Assembly: GCF_003002025.1 (NCBI RefSeq)
Contig: NZ_PVZB01000008.1
Location: forward strand, 1-64,000
Source of the DNA: Paraburkholderia sp. BL25I1N1
Lineage (GTDB): Bacteria; Pseudomonadota; Gammaproteobacteria; Burkholderiales; Burkholderiaceae
DNA: 64,000 nucleotides
Direction: 5' to 3'
How positions within the stretch are numbered: the stretch's first letter is position 1; each line of letters opens with the position of its first letter. The position numbers were made by a program, and so were the translations under genes. Positions 44,555 through 52,631 of this stretch are shown here, in pieces. The notes below the pieces were generated by a model that was not told where the DNA came from, searched no databases, and was given only the letters and a program-made list of their open reading frames with translations.

Positions 44555-44615
44555 TTGGATGCAACCTCGGCCGGAGTGTCGATTCCGCCAACTGCTAGCC
44601 ACGGTGCGCCGAAAA

Positions 44616-45254
44616 TCAGCCGTGAATCACCACTAGCAGCGCCTTCGCCTCGCCCTTTCCAGCGTTGCGGATCGCGTGCGGCTCGTCGGCGACATAGCGC
44701 GCGGTGTCCGCTGACTTCAGCCGCTTCGTCGCACCTGCCGCCTCGATTTCGATCGATCCTTGCAGCACGGTCAGATGCTCGCGCGTGCCGGGTTCGTGCG
44801 CATTCGACACCAGTGCCCCGCCCGGTTGCAGTGTCAACTCGTACCATTCGAATTTGCCGGCCAGCTCGATCGGCCCCCACACGCGTAACTGATACCTGGC
44901 GTCGTGCCCACTCAACGTGGGAATCTCGTGCGGACCGGAGACGGCGATCGCTTCCGGCGTCTTTTGCGGCGCAAATAACGAATCGAGGCTCACGCCCAGC
45001 GCATTGGTCAGACGCCACGCTACCGCAATGGTCGGATTGGCCTTGTCGCGCTCGATCTCCGAGAGCATCGATTTCGACACGCCGGCCGCGCGCGACAGAT
45101 CGTCGAGCGTCATGCGCCGTTCGGCGCGCAAACGCTGAATCTGTTCGCCGACGCGCGGCGGCGCCGCGACTGCCGGCACCGACGTTGCGCCTGAAGTGGG
45201 CGCCGCGTTGGCTGCGGCGCGGCGGATACCCGAACTTGCCATTTCCTGACCCAT
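44616..45254 (-). CDS. XRE-family regulator with cupin sensor domain
   Basis: A 212-residue regulator. After an Ala-rich N terminus, a helix-turn-helix spans about 35-95 (IQRLRAERRMTLDDLSRAAGVSKSMLSEIERDKANPT). A cupin-2 sensor lies at about 140-210 (ELTLQPGGALVSNAHEPGTREHLTVLQGSIEIEA). It is divergent from kbl-tdh with 149 bases between start codons, so it is the likely regulator of threonine breakdown, perhaps sensing threonine or glycine. Confidence 0.88.
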   Translation of the reverse strand: MGQEMASSGIRRAAANAAPTSGATSVPAVAAPPRVGEQIQRLRAERRMTLDDLSRAAGVSKSMLSEIERDKANPTIAVAWRLTNALGVSLDSLFAPQKTPEAIAVSGPHEIPTLSGHDARYQLRVWGPIELAGKFEWYELTLQPGGALVSNAHEPGTREHLTVLQGSIEIEAAGATKRLKSADTARYVADEPHAIRNAGKGEAKALLVVIHG

Positions 45255-45278
45255 CGTTTAGAGTTGTTCGACATACCG

Positions 45279-45309
45279 GATTTTAGTTCGGAAAAACGAA
45301 AATATCCGA
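45279..45309. promoter_or_regulatory. Candidate operator in the kbl/regulator intergenic region
   Basis: An AT-rich stretch with an inverted repeat TCGGA (45288-45292) and TCCGA (45305-45309), plus a neighbouring CCGGA. It lies between the divergent XRE-cupin regulator and kbl and is the best-looking regulator site there. This is a guess from symmetry only. Confidence 0.3.
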
Positions 45310-45403
45310 TAAAACTGACAGCCGACTATAACAGGCCGCCTCGTGGTCGCACATGCCGAACACGCTGACACAGGCGCCATCACCCATTTCAGGAGTCTGG
45401 TTC

Positions 45404-46603
45404 ATGCGTGACCTTTACCTCGCCCATCTGCGCGGCACCCTCGAGCAGATTCGCGCCGACGGCTTTTACAAGAACGAGCGCGTGATCGCCAGCCCGCAAT
45501 CGGCTGACATTCGTTTGGCTAACGGCACCGACGTGCTGAACTTCTGCGCGAACAATTACCTCGGCCTCGCCGGCGACGCGCGGCTGATCGACGCCGCCAA
45601 GCAGGGCCTCGACAACGACGGCTTCGGCATGGCGTCCGTGCGTTTCATCTGCGGCACGCAAACCGTGCATAAAGATCTGGAACACGCGCTCGCCGCGTTT
45701 CTGCAAACCGACGATTGCATCCTGTACTCCAGCTGCTTCGACGCAAACGGCGGTCTGTTTGAAACCTTGCTCGACGAAAACGACGCCATCATCAGCGACG
45801 AGCTGAACCACGCGAGCATCATCGACGGCGTGCGGCTTTCGAAGGCGAAGCGCTTTCGCTACAAGAACAACGATCTCGCCGATCTCGAAGCGAAACTGAT
45901 CGAAGCGAAGGCCGCGGGCGCACGCTTCACACTGATCGCGACCGACGGCGTGTTCTCCATGGACGGCATCATCGCCAATCTCGCCGGCATCTGCGATCTG
46001 GCCGACCGTTACGGCGCGCTCGTCATGGTCGACGATTCGCACGCGGTGGGTTTTGTCGGCGAACATGGGCGCGGCACGCCGGAACATTGCGGCGTGCTGT
46101 CGCGCGTCGACATCATTACCGGCACGCTGGGTAAAGCGCTCGGCGGCGCATCGGGCGGCTACGTGGCCGCGCGCAAGGAGATCGTGGAGTTGTTGCGGCA
46201 GCGCTCGCGTCCCTATCTGTTCTCGAACACGCTGACACCGAGCATCGCCGCTGCCTCGCTGAAAGTGCTCGAACTGCTGGCGAGCGAAGAAGGCGCGCAA
46301 CTGCGCGCACGTGTGCGCGAAAACGGCGCGCACTTCCGCAGCAAAATGAGCGCACTCGGTTTTACGCTCGTGCCCGGCGAACATCCGATCATTCCGGTCA
46401 TGCTTGGCGACGCGCAACTTGCTTCGAAAATGGCCGACGCACTGTTGAAAGAAGGCGTGTACGTGATCGGCTTCTCGTTCCCGGTCGTGCCGAAAGGCCG
46501 CGCGCGCATTCGCACGCAGATGAGCGCTGCCCATACGCCGGAACAGATCGACCGCGCGGTGGATGCATTCGCGCGGGTCGGCCGCGAACTCGGCGTCATT
46601 TAA
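45404..46603 (+). CDS. kbl: Glycine C-acetyltransferase (2-amino-3-ketobutyrate CoA ligase)
   Basis: A 399-residue PLP-dependent alpha-oxoamine synthase. Kbl splits 2-amino-3-ketobutyrate with CoA into glycine and acetyl-CoA. Motifs are [30 protein letters not shown], the cofactor Asp in [13 protein letters not shown], and the PLP-binding Lys in [13 protein letters not shown]. Length matches E. coli Kbl. The ATG at 45404 has an AGGAG site. The next gene is tdh, giving the standard two-step threonine pathway. Confidence 0.96.
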   Translation: MRDLYLAHLRGTLEQIRADGFYKNERVIASPQSADIRLANGTDVLNFCANNYLGLAGDARLIDAAKQGLDNDGFGMASVRFICGTQTVHKDLEHALAAFLQTDDCILYSSCFDANGGLFETLLDENDAIISDELNHASIIDGVRLSKAKRFRYKNNDLADLEAKLIEAKAAGARFTLIATDGVFSMDGIIANLAGICDLADRYGALVMVDDSHAVGFVGEHGRGTPEHCGVLSRVDIITGTLGKALGGASGGYVAARKEIVELLRQRSRPYLFSNTLTPSIAAASLKVLELLASEEGAQLRARVRENGAHFRSKMSALGFTLVPGEHPIIPVMLGDAQLASKMADALLKEGVYVIGFSFPVVPKGRARIRTQMSAAHTPEQIDRAVDAFARVGRELGVI

Positions 46604-46616
46604 AACGGAGGCGCAC

Positions 46617-47648
46617 ATGAAAGCATTGGCAAAACTCGAACGCGCTCCCGGCCTCACGCTCACGGACGTCAAGAAACCCGAAGTCGGTCACAACGACGTG
46701 ATGATCCGCATCACGCGCACGGCGATTTGCGGCACCGATATTCACATCTGGAAGTGGGACGACTGGGCGCAAAAAACGATTCCCGTGCCGATGCATGTCG
46801 GTCACGAATACGTGGGTGAAATCGTCGAAATGGGCCAGGAAGTGCGTGGCTTTGCGATCGGCGATCGCGTGTCGGGCGAAGGACATATCACCTGCGGTTT
46901 CTGCCGCAATTGTCGCGCGGGCCGCCGGCATTTGTGCCGCAATACGGTGGGTGTCGGCGTGAATCGCGAAGGTGCGTTTGCCGAGTATCTGGTGATTCCG
47001 GCCTTCAACGCCTTCAAGATTCCGCCCGAGATTTCCGACGACCTCGCCGCGATTTTCGATCCGTTCGGCAACGCCACGCACACTGCGCTGTCGTTCAATC
47101 TGGTCGGCGAGGACGTGCTGATTACCGGCGCCGGACCCATCGGCATCATGGCGGTGGCGATCGCGAAACACGTGGGCGCGCGCAATGTCGTCATCACCGA
47201 CGTCAACGACTATCGCCTCGAACTCGCGCGCAAGATGGGCGCGACGCGCGCAGTCAATGTCTCGCGCGAATCGTTGCGCGACGTGATGGCGGATCTGCAC
47301 ATGGCCGAAGGTTTCGACGTCGGGCTGGAAATGTCAGGTGTGCCGAGCGCGTTCACCAGCATGCTCGAAGCAATGAACCACGGCGGCAAGATTGCGCTGC
47401 TCGGCATTCCGCCCGCGCAGACCGCGATCGACTGGACCCAGGTGATCTTCAAAGGCCTCGAAATCAAGGGCATTTATGGGCGCGAGATGTTCGAGACCTG
47501 GTACAAGATGGTCGCGATGCTGCAAAGCGGCCTGGATCTCTCGCCGATCCTCACGCACCATTTCAAGGTCGACGACTATCAGGAAGCGTTCGCCACGATG
47601 CTCTCAGGCGCGAGTGGCAAGGTCATTCTCGACTGGACCGCCGCGTGA
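46617..47648 (+). CDS. tdh: L-threonine 3-dehydrogenase
   Basis: A 343-residue zinc alcohol-dehydrogenase-family enzyme that oxidises threonine to 2-amino-3-ketobutyrate, the substrate of Kbl. Motifs are the catalytic zinc site ([25 protein letters not shown]), the structural zinc cysteines ([19 protein letters not shown]), and the NAD fold ([22 protein letters not shown]). A CGGAGG site lies about seven bases upstream. It is co-transcribed with kbl, 13 bases apart. Confidence 0.96.
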   Translation: MKALAKLERAPGLTLTDVKKPEVGHNDVMIRITRTAICGTDIHIWKWDDWAQKTIPVPMHVGHEYVGEIVEMGQEVRGFAIGDRVSGEGHITCGFCRNCRAGRRHLCRNTVGVGVNREGAFAEYLVIPAFNAFKIPPEISDDLAAIFDPFGNATHTALSFNLVGEDVLITGAGPIGIMAVAIAKHVGARNVVITDVNDYRLELARKMGATRAVNVSRESLRDVMADLHMAEGFDVGLEMSGVPSAFTSMLEAMNHGGKIALLGIPPAQTAIDWTQVIFKGLEIKGIYGREMFETWYKMVAMLQSGLDLSPILTHHFKVDDYQEAFATMLSGASGKVILDWTAA

Positions 47649-47720
47649 ATTAACACGTGGTGAATCTGCTTTGACGCGCGCTATCGTAGCAGCGCGCGCA
47701 CAGCGCAAAACGCCTGGTTC

Positions 47721-47759
47721 AAAACGCCCGCACCGCGCTCAACCGCCTGTGGGCGTTTT
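47721..47759. terminator. Probable terminator after tdh
   Basis: Arms AAAACGCCC and GGGCGTTTT flank a 21-base loop. It overlaps the last codons of the convergent yceI-like gene. The loop is long, so efficiency is uncertain. Confidence 0.5.
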
Positions 47760-48389
47760 GACGAATTCGGCCTGAACGCGCACATGAATATCATCGCCGA
47801 CGGCCGGATACCACGTCGCCAAACCGAACTTCGCGCGGCTGAAATGACCCTCGGCGGAAAAGCCGAGCGTGTCTTTTTTCGTGAGCGGATCGGGAGCAAA
47901 ACCGTTGAAGGTGACGTCGAGCGTGACCGGTTGCGTGACGCCGCGAATCGTCAGATCGCCAGTCAACGTGCCGCGCGATTCGCCCGTGCGCTCAAAACGC
48001 GTGCTGACGAAGCGAATCTCCGGATAGCGCTCCACGTCGAGCATGTTGGCGCTCTTCACCATCTTGTCCAGCAACGGCACATTCGTATCGATGCTTGCGG
48101 CGTCGATTGTCACCGATGCCGTGCTCTTGTCGAGACCGCCTTCGTTCCAGTCGAGTTCTCCCTTCTTGCGATCGAAGCGCGCCGTGAAGCGTGAATACTT
48201 GAAGTGATCGATGTCGAAGGTAATGCTGCAGTGATCCGGATCGATTTCGTAGCGGCCGGGCGGCACGCGCGTTTCGTTCTGGCTGACCGTGTGCGTAAGC
48301 ACTTGCACAGGCGTGCAGGCCACCGCCGTCAATAGCGTTGCGCTGAGCAAGGCGCGCGCTAACGTGGCGCAGAGAGTCAGTGTGCTCAT
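47739..48389 (-). CDS. YceI-family lipid-binding lipoprotein
   Basis: A 216-residue YceI-domain protein (lipocalin-like barrel binding isoprenoid or other long lipids): PGRYEIDPDHCSITFDIDHFKYSRFTARF, VTIDAASIDTN, and LTGDLTIRGVTQPVTLDVTFNG. The N terminus is a lipoprotein-type signal (LLTAVAC). It is divergent from a TetR-type regulator, which may control it. Confidence 0.88.
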   Translation of the reverse strand: MSTLTLCATLARALLSATLLTAVACTPVQVLTHTVSQNETRVPPGRYEIDPDHCSITFDIDHFKYSRFTARFDRKKGELDWNEGGLDKSTASVTIDAASIDTNVPLLDKMVKSANMLDVERYPEIRFVSTRFERTGESRGTLTGDLTIRGVTQPVTLDVTFNGFAPDPLTKKDTLGFSAEGHFSRAKFGLATWYPAVGDDIHVRVQAEFVKTPTGG

Positions 48390-48462
48390 GAAGTTGGTTC
48401 CCGTTGACCGATCGTGCACAAGATAGCAGTTCGCGCGTCCTGCCTGCAAAAACGCAAAAGAC

Positions 48463-48498
48463 TTGACGAAGGAGAATGATCGTTCTACCCTTCGTCCA
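48463..48498 (+). promoter_or_regulatory. tetR promoter with internal operator-like palindrome
   Basis: TTGACG (48463-48468), a 17-base spacer, and TACCCT (48486-48491) form a sigma-70-like promoter. The spacer contains the palindrome GAATGATCGTTC (48474-48485), a typical TetR-family operator shape. The predicted transcription start falls at about the ATG of the regulator gene. Confidence 0.6.
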
Positions 48499-49163
48499 TG
48501 GCTACCGAAACACACATTGAATCAGTCACTCCCGGCAGCGCGCGCGAGCGCCTGCTGGACGCGGCTGAGGCGCTGATCTACGCCGGCGGCATTCACGCAA
48601 CGGGCGTGGACGCCATCGTCAAGCAGTCCGGCACGGCGCGCAAAAGCTTTTACACGCATTTCGAATCGAAAGATGCGCTCGTGGCGGCCGCGCTCGACCG
48701 GCGTGATGAGCGCTGGATGAACTGGTTTATCGCGGGCACGCAGCGGCATGGCAAGACGGCGAAGAAACGCCTGCTCGGCATGTTCGAAGTGCTGCGCGAA
48801 TGGTTTGCATCGGAGGATTTTCACGGTTGCGCGTTTCTGAACGCGTCCGGTGAGATCGCCTCCGCGGACGACCCGATCCGGATCGTCGCGCGCCATCACA
48901 AGGAACGCCTGCTGGCGTTCGTGCGAACCGAATGCGATGCATTCGCGGCGGAGTCGGACATCGACGCTCGCCGCGCGGCGCGCCTGTCGCGTCAATGGCT
49001 GATCCTGCTCGACGGTGCCATTGCCGTGGCTTTGGTGAGCGGCGAGCCCGATGCCGCCCTCGACGCGCAGACCGCAGCCCAAGTCCTGCTCGACGCGGAG
49101 TGCGCGGACGAGCCAGGCATACCGCCAAGCAAACGACCGCCGTTCCGGCGAACCGCAACCTGA
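48498..49163 (+). CDS. TetR-family transcriptional regulator
   Basis: A 221-residue repressor. The N-terminal helix-turn-helix is at about 13-60 (ARERLLDAAEALIYAGGIHATGVDAIVKQSGTARKSFYTHFESKDALVAAAL), followed by a helical ligand domain. No ribosome-binding site precedes the ATG, and the predicted promoter puts the mRNA start at the start codon, so the message may be leaderless. A palindrome in the promoter suggests autorepression and control of divergent yceI. Confidence 0.9.
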   Translation: MATETHIESVTPGSARERLLDAAEALIYAGGIHATGVDAIVKQSGTARKSFYTHFESKDALVAAALDRRDERWMNWFIAGTQRHGKTAKKRLLGMFEVLREWFASEDFHGCAFLNASGEIASADDPIRIVARHHKERLLAFVRTECDAFAAESDIDARRAARLSRQWLILLDGAIAVALVSGEPDAALDAQTAAQVLLDAECADEPGIPPSKRPPFRRTAT

Positions 49164-49176
49164 CTGAGGAACCATC

Positions 49177-49656
49177 ATGGCCGACTCGATTGAAACCCGC
49201 CCGCCTCTGCCGCCCTTCACACGCGAAACCGCGATCCAGAAAGTGCGTGCCGCTGAAGACGGCTGGAATACCCGCGACCCCGAGCGCGTGTCGCTCGCTT
49301 ACACGGTGGATAGCGTATGGCGCAACCGCGCCGAATTCACGAATGGTCGCGCGGAGATTGTCGGCTTGTTGCGCCGCAAGTGGGCGAGAGAACTCGATTA
49401 CCGTTTGATCAAGGAACTGTGGGCGTTCACCGATAACCGCATCGCCGTGCGTTTTGCCTATGAATGGCACGACGATTCGAACAACTGGTTCCGCTCGTAC
49501 GGCAACGAGAACTGGGAATTCGACGAACATGGACTGATGGCGCGCCGTCACGCGAGCATCAACGATATGCCGATTCGCGAAGCCGACCGTCTTTATCACT
49601 GGCCGCTCGGCCGCCGCCCTGACGACCATCCGAGCCTGTCCGATCTCGGCCTTTGA
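49177..49656 (+). CDS. SnoaL/NTF2-like protein (DUF1348)
   Basis: A 159-residue protein of the nuclear-transport-factor-2-like superfamily, DUF1348 type: [33 protein letters not shown] and the conserved aromatic block [29 protein letters not shown]. It follows tetR by 13 bases with an AGGA-type site, so the two are probably one operon. A catalytic or binding role is unknown. Confidence 0.88.
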   Translation: MADSIETRPPLPPFTRETAIQKVRAAEDGWNTRDPERVSLAYTVDSVWRNRAEFTNGRAEIVGLLRRKWARELDYRLIKELWAFTDNRIAVRFAYEWHDDSNNWFRSYGNENWEFDEHGLMARRHASINDMPIREADRLYHWPLGRRPDDHPSLSDLGL

Positions 49657-49665
49657 CCTTCGGCG

Positions 49666-49690
49666 GGTGAACGCGTGAGGCGCGTTCACC
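49666..49690 (+). terminator. Hairpin after the DUF1348 gene
   Basis: GGTGAACGCG, a 5-base loop and CGCGTTCACC form a perfect 10-base stem ten bases after the stop. No T-run follows, so it may be a weak or rho-assisted terminator. Confidence 0.45.
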
Positions 49691-49869
49691 GCTCTGCCAT
49701 CGGTTCTCCGTTACTGTTGTGTCTGCGCTACCGGGCACGTCTTGTGCCCGCGCGCCCGAGCGTGTCCTCAACATCGTGTGTGCGGCTTGAGGTACAGTGC
49801 GCGACGGACGGCAAGCAGGCATACCCAGAACATAGATGACGCCGGCGCTCGACCGGTGGCGGAGAGGAC

Positions 49870-50388
49870 ATGCATTTTCGGCAGATCAACAAGAACATTC
49901 GACGTACCGCAGTAGCGCTCATTGCCAGCTTCGCCGCTGCCACCGCCGCGCATGCCGGCGACTGGTGCGAGGGCGGCATATGGGTCGACGCCATGCTGGG
50001 TTCATATCACATCAACCCCGACCCGAACACGCACTTCGAGCAGTTCAACCCGGGCCTCGGCGTCGAATGCTGGCTCAATAACCAATGGGCGTTGACTGCC
50101 GGCGGCTTTCGCAACTCGTTGCGCCGGCCTTCATATTACGGTGGCGGGGTATGGGCGCCGGAATTCGCGCACTGGGGCATTGTGCGGATCGCGGCCATCG
50201 GCGGGATTATCTCGGGCTATAACTACGGCAACTGGGGCTTGGGCCGCAACCACACGGTCGGGCCGGTGGTCGCGCCTATCGTCATGGTCGAGTACAAGCG
50301 CGTGGGCGCGAACTTCATTGTGATTCCGCCGATTCCGTCAGATGATCTTCCGTTCACGATCGGCTTTCAGTTGAAGGTGAAGTTCTAA
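49870..50388 (+). CDS. Small exported aromatic-rich protein
   Basis: A 172-residue protein with a signal peptide (about 1-29, ending AATAAHAGD). The mature part is rich in Trp, Tyr, Phe and Gly in an alternating pattern (GVECWLNNQWALTAGGFRNS, WGIVRIAAIGGIISGYNYGNWG) and ends in Phe (QLKVKF), as many outer-membrane beta-barrels do. I recall similar small proteins in Burkholderia phages but cannot confirm. A GGAGAGGAC site precedes the ATG. Confidence 0.65.
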   Translation: MHFRQINKNIRRTAVALIASFAAATAAHAGDWCEGGIWVDAMLGSYHINPDPNTHFEQFNPGLGVECWLNNQWALTAGGFRNSLRRPSYYGGGVWAPEFAHWGIVRIAAIGGIISGYNYGNWGLGRNHTVGPVVAPIVMVEYKRVGANFIVIPPIPSDDLPFTIGFQLKVKF

Positions 50389-50452
50389 CCGAACTATCGA
50401 TACCGCGATAGCTTGCGGTCATCCGAAGACGCCACGCAACCAGCAGCCCGAG

Positions 50453-50809
50453 CTAAACCTTCCGCCGACTACTACGCGCCGCAATGCGCGCAACGATCGG
50501 CACCACACGCGGATTGAACGCCGGAATCGAACTACCACGGCATTCAGCGCGAGCGACGATTGTATCGATAGTGATTCGCGCGACCGCGCGTTGCGCCCGC
50601 ATCGCGAAGTGCTTCAGACGGCGATCGCTCACTGGATGCCGCGCCCAGATCAGCGCCGCGAACCAACCGATCACCGTCCATCCGAGCAGGATGTTCACCA
50701 TGGTCACCGCAAAGGCGTCTTTCCGTTCTCTGGCGTCCGCAATCATTGCGGGCACCAGATACAGCATCAGCGCACCCAGAACCGCTGCACTTTCGATAAT
50801 CTTCAACAT
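50453..50809 (-). CDS. Superinfection-immunity-family membrane protein
   Basis: A 118-residue protein with two membrane helices in the first 60 residues (ESAAVLGALMLYLVPAMIADARERKDAFAVTMVNILLGWTVIGWFAALIWA). This resembles the family named after the phage T4 Imm superinfection-immunity protein, which has the pattern of a first helix, a charged turn, and NxLLGWTxIGWxxALxWA. Chromosomal members have unknown roles. The remaining C terminus is Arg-rich. Confidence 0.75.
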   Translation of the reverse strand: MLKIIESAAVLGALMLYLVPAMIADARERKDAFAVTMVNILLGWTVIGWFAALIWARHPVSDRRLKHFAMRAQRAVARITIDTIVARAECRGSSIPAFNPRVVPIVARIAARSSRRKV

Positions 50810-50851
50810 TTCGACACCTCGTTACAGCCCTGGTACGCACACGACTTCAGA

Positions 50852-51127
50852 TTAGTGACCTGCGTACACGCGACCGAACGACTGGTCCGGTTGACGGCTG
50901 CCGGATTCCGAGGACGACGTTACGACGCCACCGTACGAACTATTGACTGAACCGACTGCGTCGTTGCGTTCTGCTGCGACGGTTTGCGCGCTTTGGCCGC
51001 GCTGCGAAGCGGGGGCGCCGACCGACGGACGATACGAAGGTGCCGGCCCGTAGCCGCTAGCAAATGCGGGAGCAGCGAAAGCAGTAGTGGCTGCGACGAG
51101 CAAGGCTGCGAGAAGTTTGCTTTTCAT
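50852..51127 (-). CDS. DUF4148-type small secreted protein
   Basis: A 91-residue protein with a signal peptide (MKSKLLAALLVAATTAFAAPAFAS) and a short Ser/Gly/Gln-rich mature part. This matches the many DUF4148 proteins of Burkholderia, which are exported and of unknown function. A GGAGG site lies just before the ATG. It precedes the immunity-like gene on the same strand by 42 bases. Confidence 0.75.
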   Translation of the reverse strand: MKSKLLAALLVAATTAFAAPAFASGYGPAPSYRPSVGAPASQRGQSAQTVAAERNDAVGSVNSSYGGVVTSSSESGSRQPDQSFGRVYAGH

Positions 51128-51436
51128 GATGAACCTCCAATGCGATTTTTTAGAAGCACCGCGAATCGGGTGAGACGCGCGTTGCTGACAAAATGCAGTT
51201 TAGTCGGCGCCTATCTTTTTTCTATGCCGATAGGTTGAAATCACAGTTGCCACAAACCGAACAATGGGACGAGACGCGGCCCATGGCGGGATTCCGGGCA
51301 TCCCGGCACTTAAAAAGCCGATTACGAATGGTTTGCCGGTGGCCGAAAACAGGGAGTCGCCTGCGGTGATAGCATCCCGACGGTTAAGTCGTGACAACGA
51401 CAAAGTGTGAATCCGGTCTGCGAGTGGAGATTCGAA
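51128..51436. other. Intergenic region
   Basis: About 310 bases between two divergent small genes. It has an AT-richer patch near 51195-51245 and no supported gene or clear motif. Confidence 0.35.
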
Positions 51437-51688
51437 ATGTCATCACGTATCGACAAGTCTTCGCTGGTGTTCGACAGCATCGAAAACGATGAGCACAACC
51501 GGTGCGTGGATCTGTTCCTGCGTTCAGACAGCACCTACGGATTTGAAGAGTTTCGCCGCGATGTTGAAGACGGCGGAGCCTGGACGCCGGTCCAATACTA
51601 TTCGGGTGCCGTGTTTGCTTCGAAGGAAGAAGCACTCGACGCCGCAATAAAAGCAGTCGTCTGGCTTGCCGATAGGGTCGCTCGTTGA
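51437..51688 (+). CDS. Small hypothetical protein next to iteron array C
   Basis: An 83-residue soluble, acidic protein (DSIENDEHNRCVDLFLRSDSTYGFEEFRRDVEDGGAW...). It looks folded, with a C-terminal helix (ASKEEALDAAIKAVVWLADRV). A GGAG site lies eight bases before the ATG. Its stop codon touches the first repeat of the iteron array that follows. No family is recognised; a link to the array is only positional. Confidence 0.6.
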   Translation: MSSRIDKSSLVFDSIENDEHNRCVDLFLRSDSTYGFEEFRRDVEDGGAWTPVQYYSGAVFASKEEALDAAIKAVVWLADRVAR

Positions 51689-52050
51689 GGTGAGCCGTTC
51701 CAGGATGGTGAGGATTTCCAGGAGATAGCGCCACACCGGTGAATGGTGAGGAATTCCAGGAGACGGCACCACCACGATCAAAGGTGAGGAATTCCAGGAG
51801 GTTACTTCATTACGTTCAACGGTGAAGCTTTCCAGGAGACAGACAGCTCAAACTTGCTGAGAGGTGAGCAGTTCCAGGAGCGGGAGCCGCACCATAGTCA
51901 AAAAAAAGACGTCAAGGTGAGCCGTTTCATGAGACAACCCGGCAAAGGTGAGCGATTCCAGGAGGTGAGTCATCGCCGCGTTGAATTCGCACCGAAGATA
52001 AGGTGAGGATTTCCAGGGAGTTCGATTCATAGCGCCGACGGTGAAGCATC
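51688..52050 (-). repeat. Iteron array C, 38-base period, inverted relative to the origin
   Basis: Nine good and two partial copies of AAGGTGAGGATTCCAGGAG, the reverse complement of the origin motif. The GGTGAG/GGTGAA core begins at 51689, 51707, 51745, 51783, 51821, 51863, 51916, 51947, 51964, 52002 and 52040; five of the ten intervals are exactly 38 bases. All copies share one orientation. The array lies about 10 kb from the origin core and fills the gap after the 83-residue hypothetical gene. Confidence 0.85.
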
Positions 52051-52370
52051 AAGCGCCCAAGCACCTCACCTCGAAGGGCATCGACGCAGTGCCGGCGCCG
52101 CCCATCTGCTTACATCCTCTTCCATATACAAACAAAGCGTGAACGCATCAGCTCGCCCGCGCAACGCTGAAAAAAGTCACGTCGCCTGCGCCATCGGGCC
52201 ACACACGCGCTCATGAGTTTCGCTGCAAGCGCCATTCACCACCGAGCTTGTAACGGCTTCGTAAAACATGATCTTTCGCCGGTTGATAAGTTGCGCATGA
52301 CACGCAACGTCGCCACTCCAGATACGGACGACGACGTGACGTGACCATAGACTTATCGAAGGGAGAAAGC

Positions 52371-52559
52371 ATGAAGAAGTTATTGGCAATTGCGACGCTA
52401 GCCGCCTTGAGCGCAACCTTGAGCGGATGCTGGTGGGGACCGCCTCCGGGTTGGGGCGGCGGCGGTCCGGGTCACGGTGGTCCCGGCGGCGGTGGCCCCG
52501 GTGGGGGCGATGGGCCTCACGGTGCGATCGTCGTTCCCGGCAACGTCGTTCAATCCTGA
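52371..52559 (+). CDS. Small glycine-rich lipoprotein
   Basis: A 62-residue protein. The lipoprotein signal ends in LSGC, followed by a Trp-Gly-Pro-rich and Gly-Gly-His repeat stretch (WWGPPPGWGGGGPGHGGPGG), with no folded domain. A GGGAGA site precedes the ATG. Similar tiny Gly-rich lipoproteins occur in Burkholderia; the function is unknown. Confidence 0.7.
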   Translation: MKKLLAIATLAALSATLSGCWWGPPPGWGGGGPGHGGPGGGGPGGGDGPHGAIVVPGNVVQS

Positions 52560-52631
52560 CCGATACGCGCCGCGCGTGAGTTCACGCGCGGCAATCGTGC
52601 GAACAGCTTATCTACGCAATCACGAGAGCAA

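Noticed and set aside
51688-52050. CRISPR array
   Set aside because: The repeated units are short (about 19 bases), imperfect, and share the origin iteron motif; the intervals are not unique spacers of constant length, and no cas genes are nearby.
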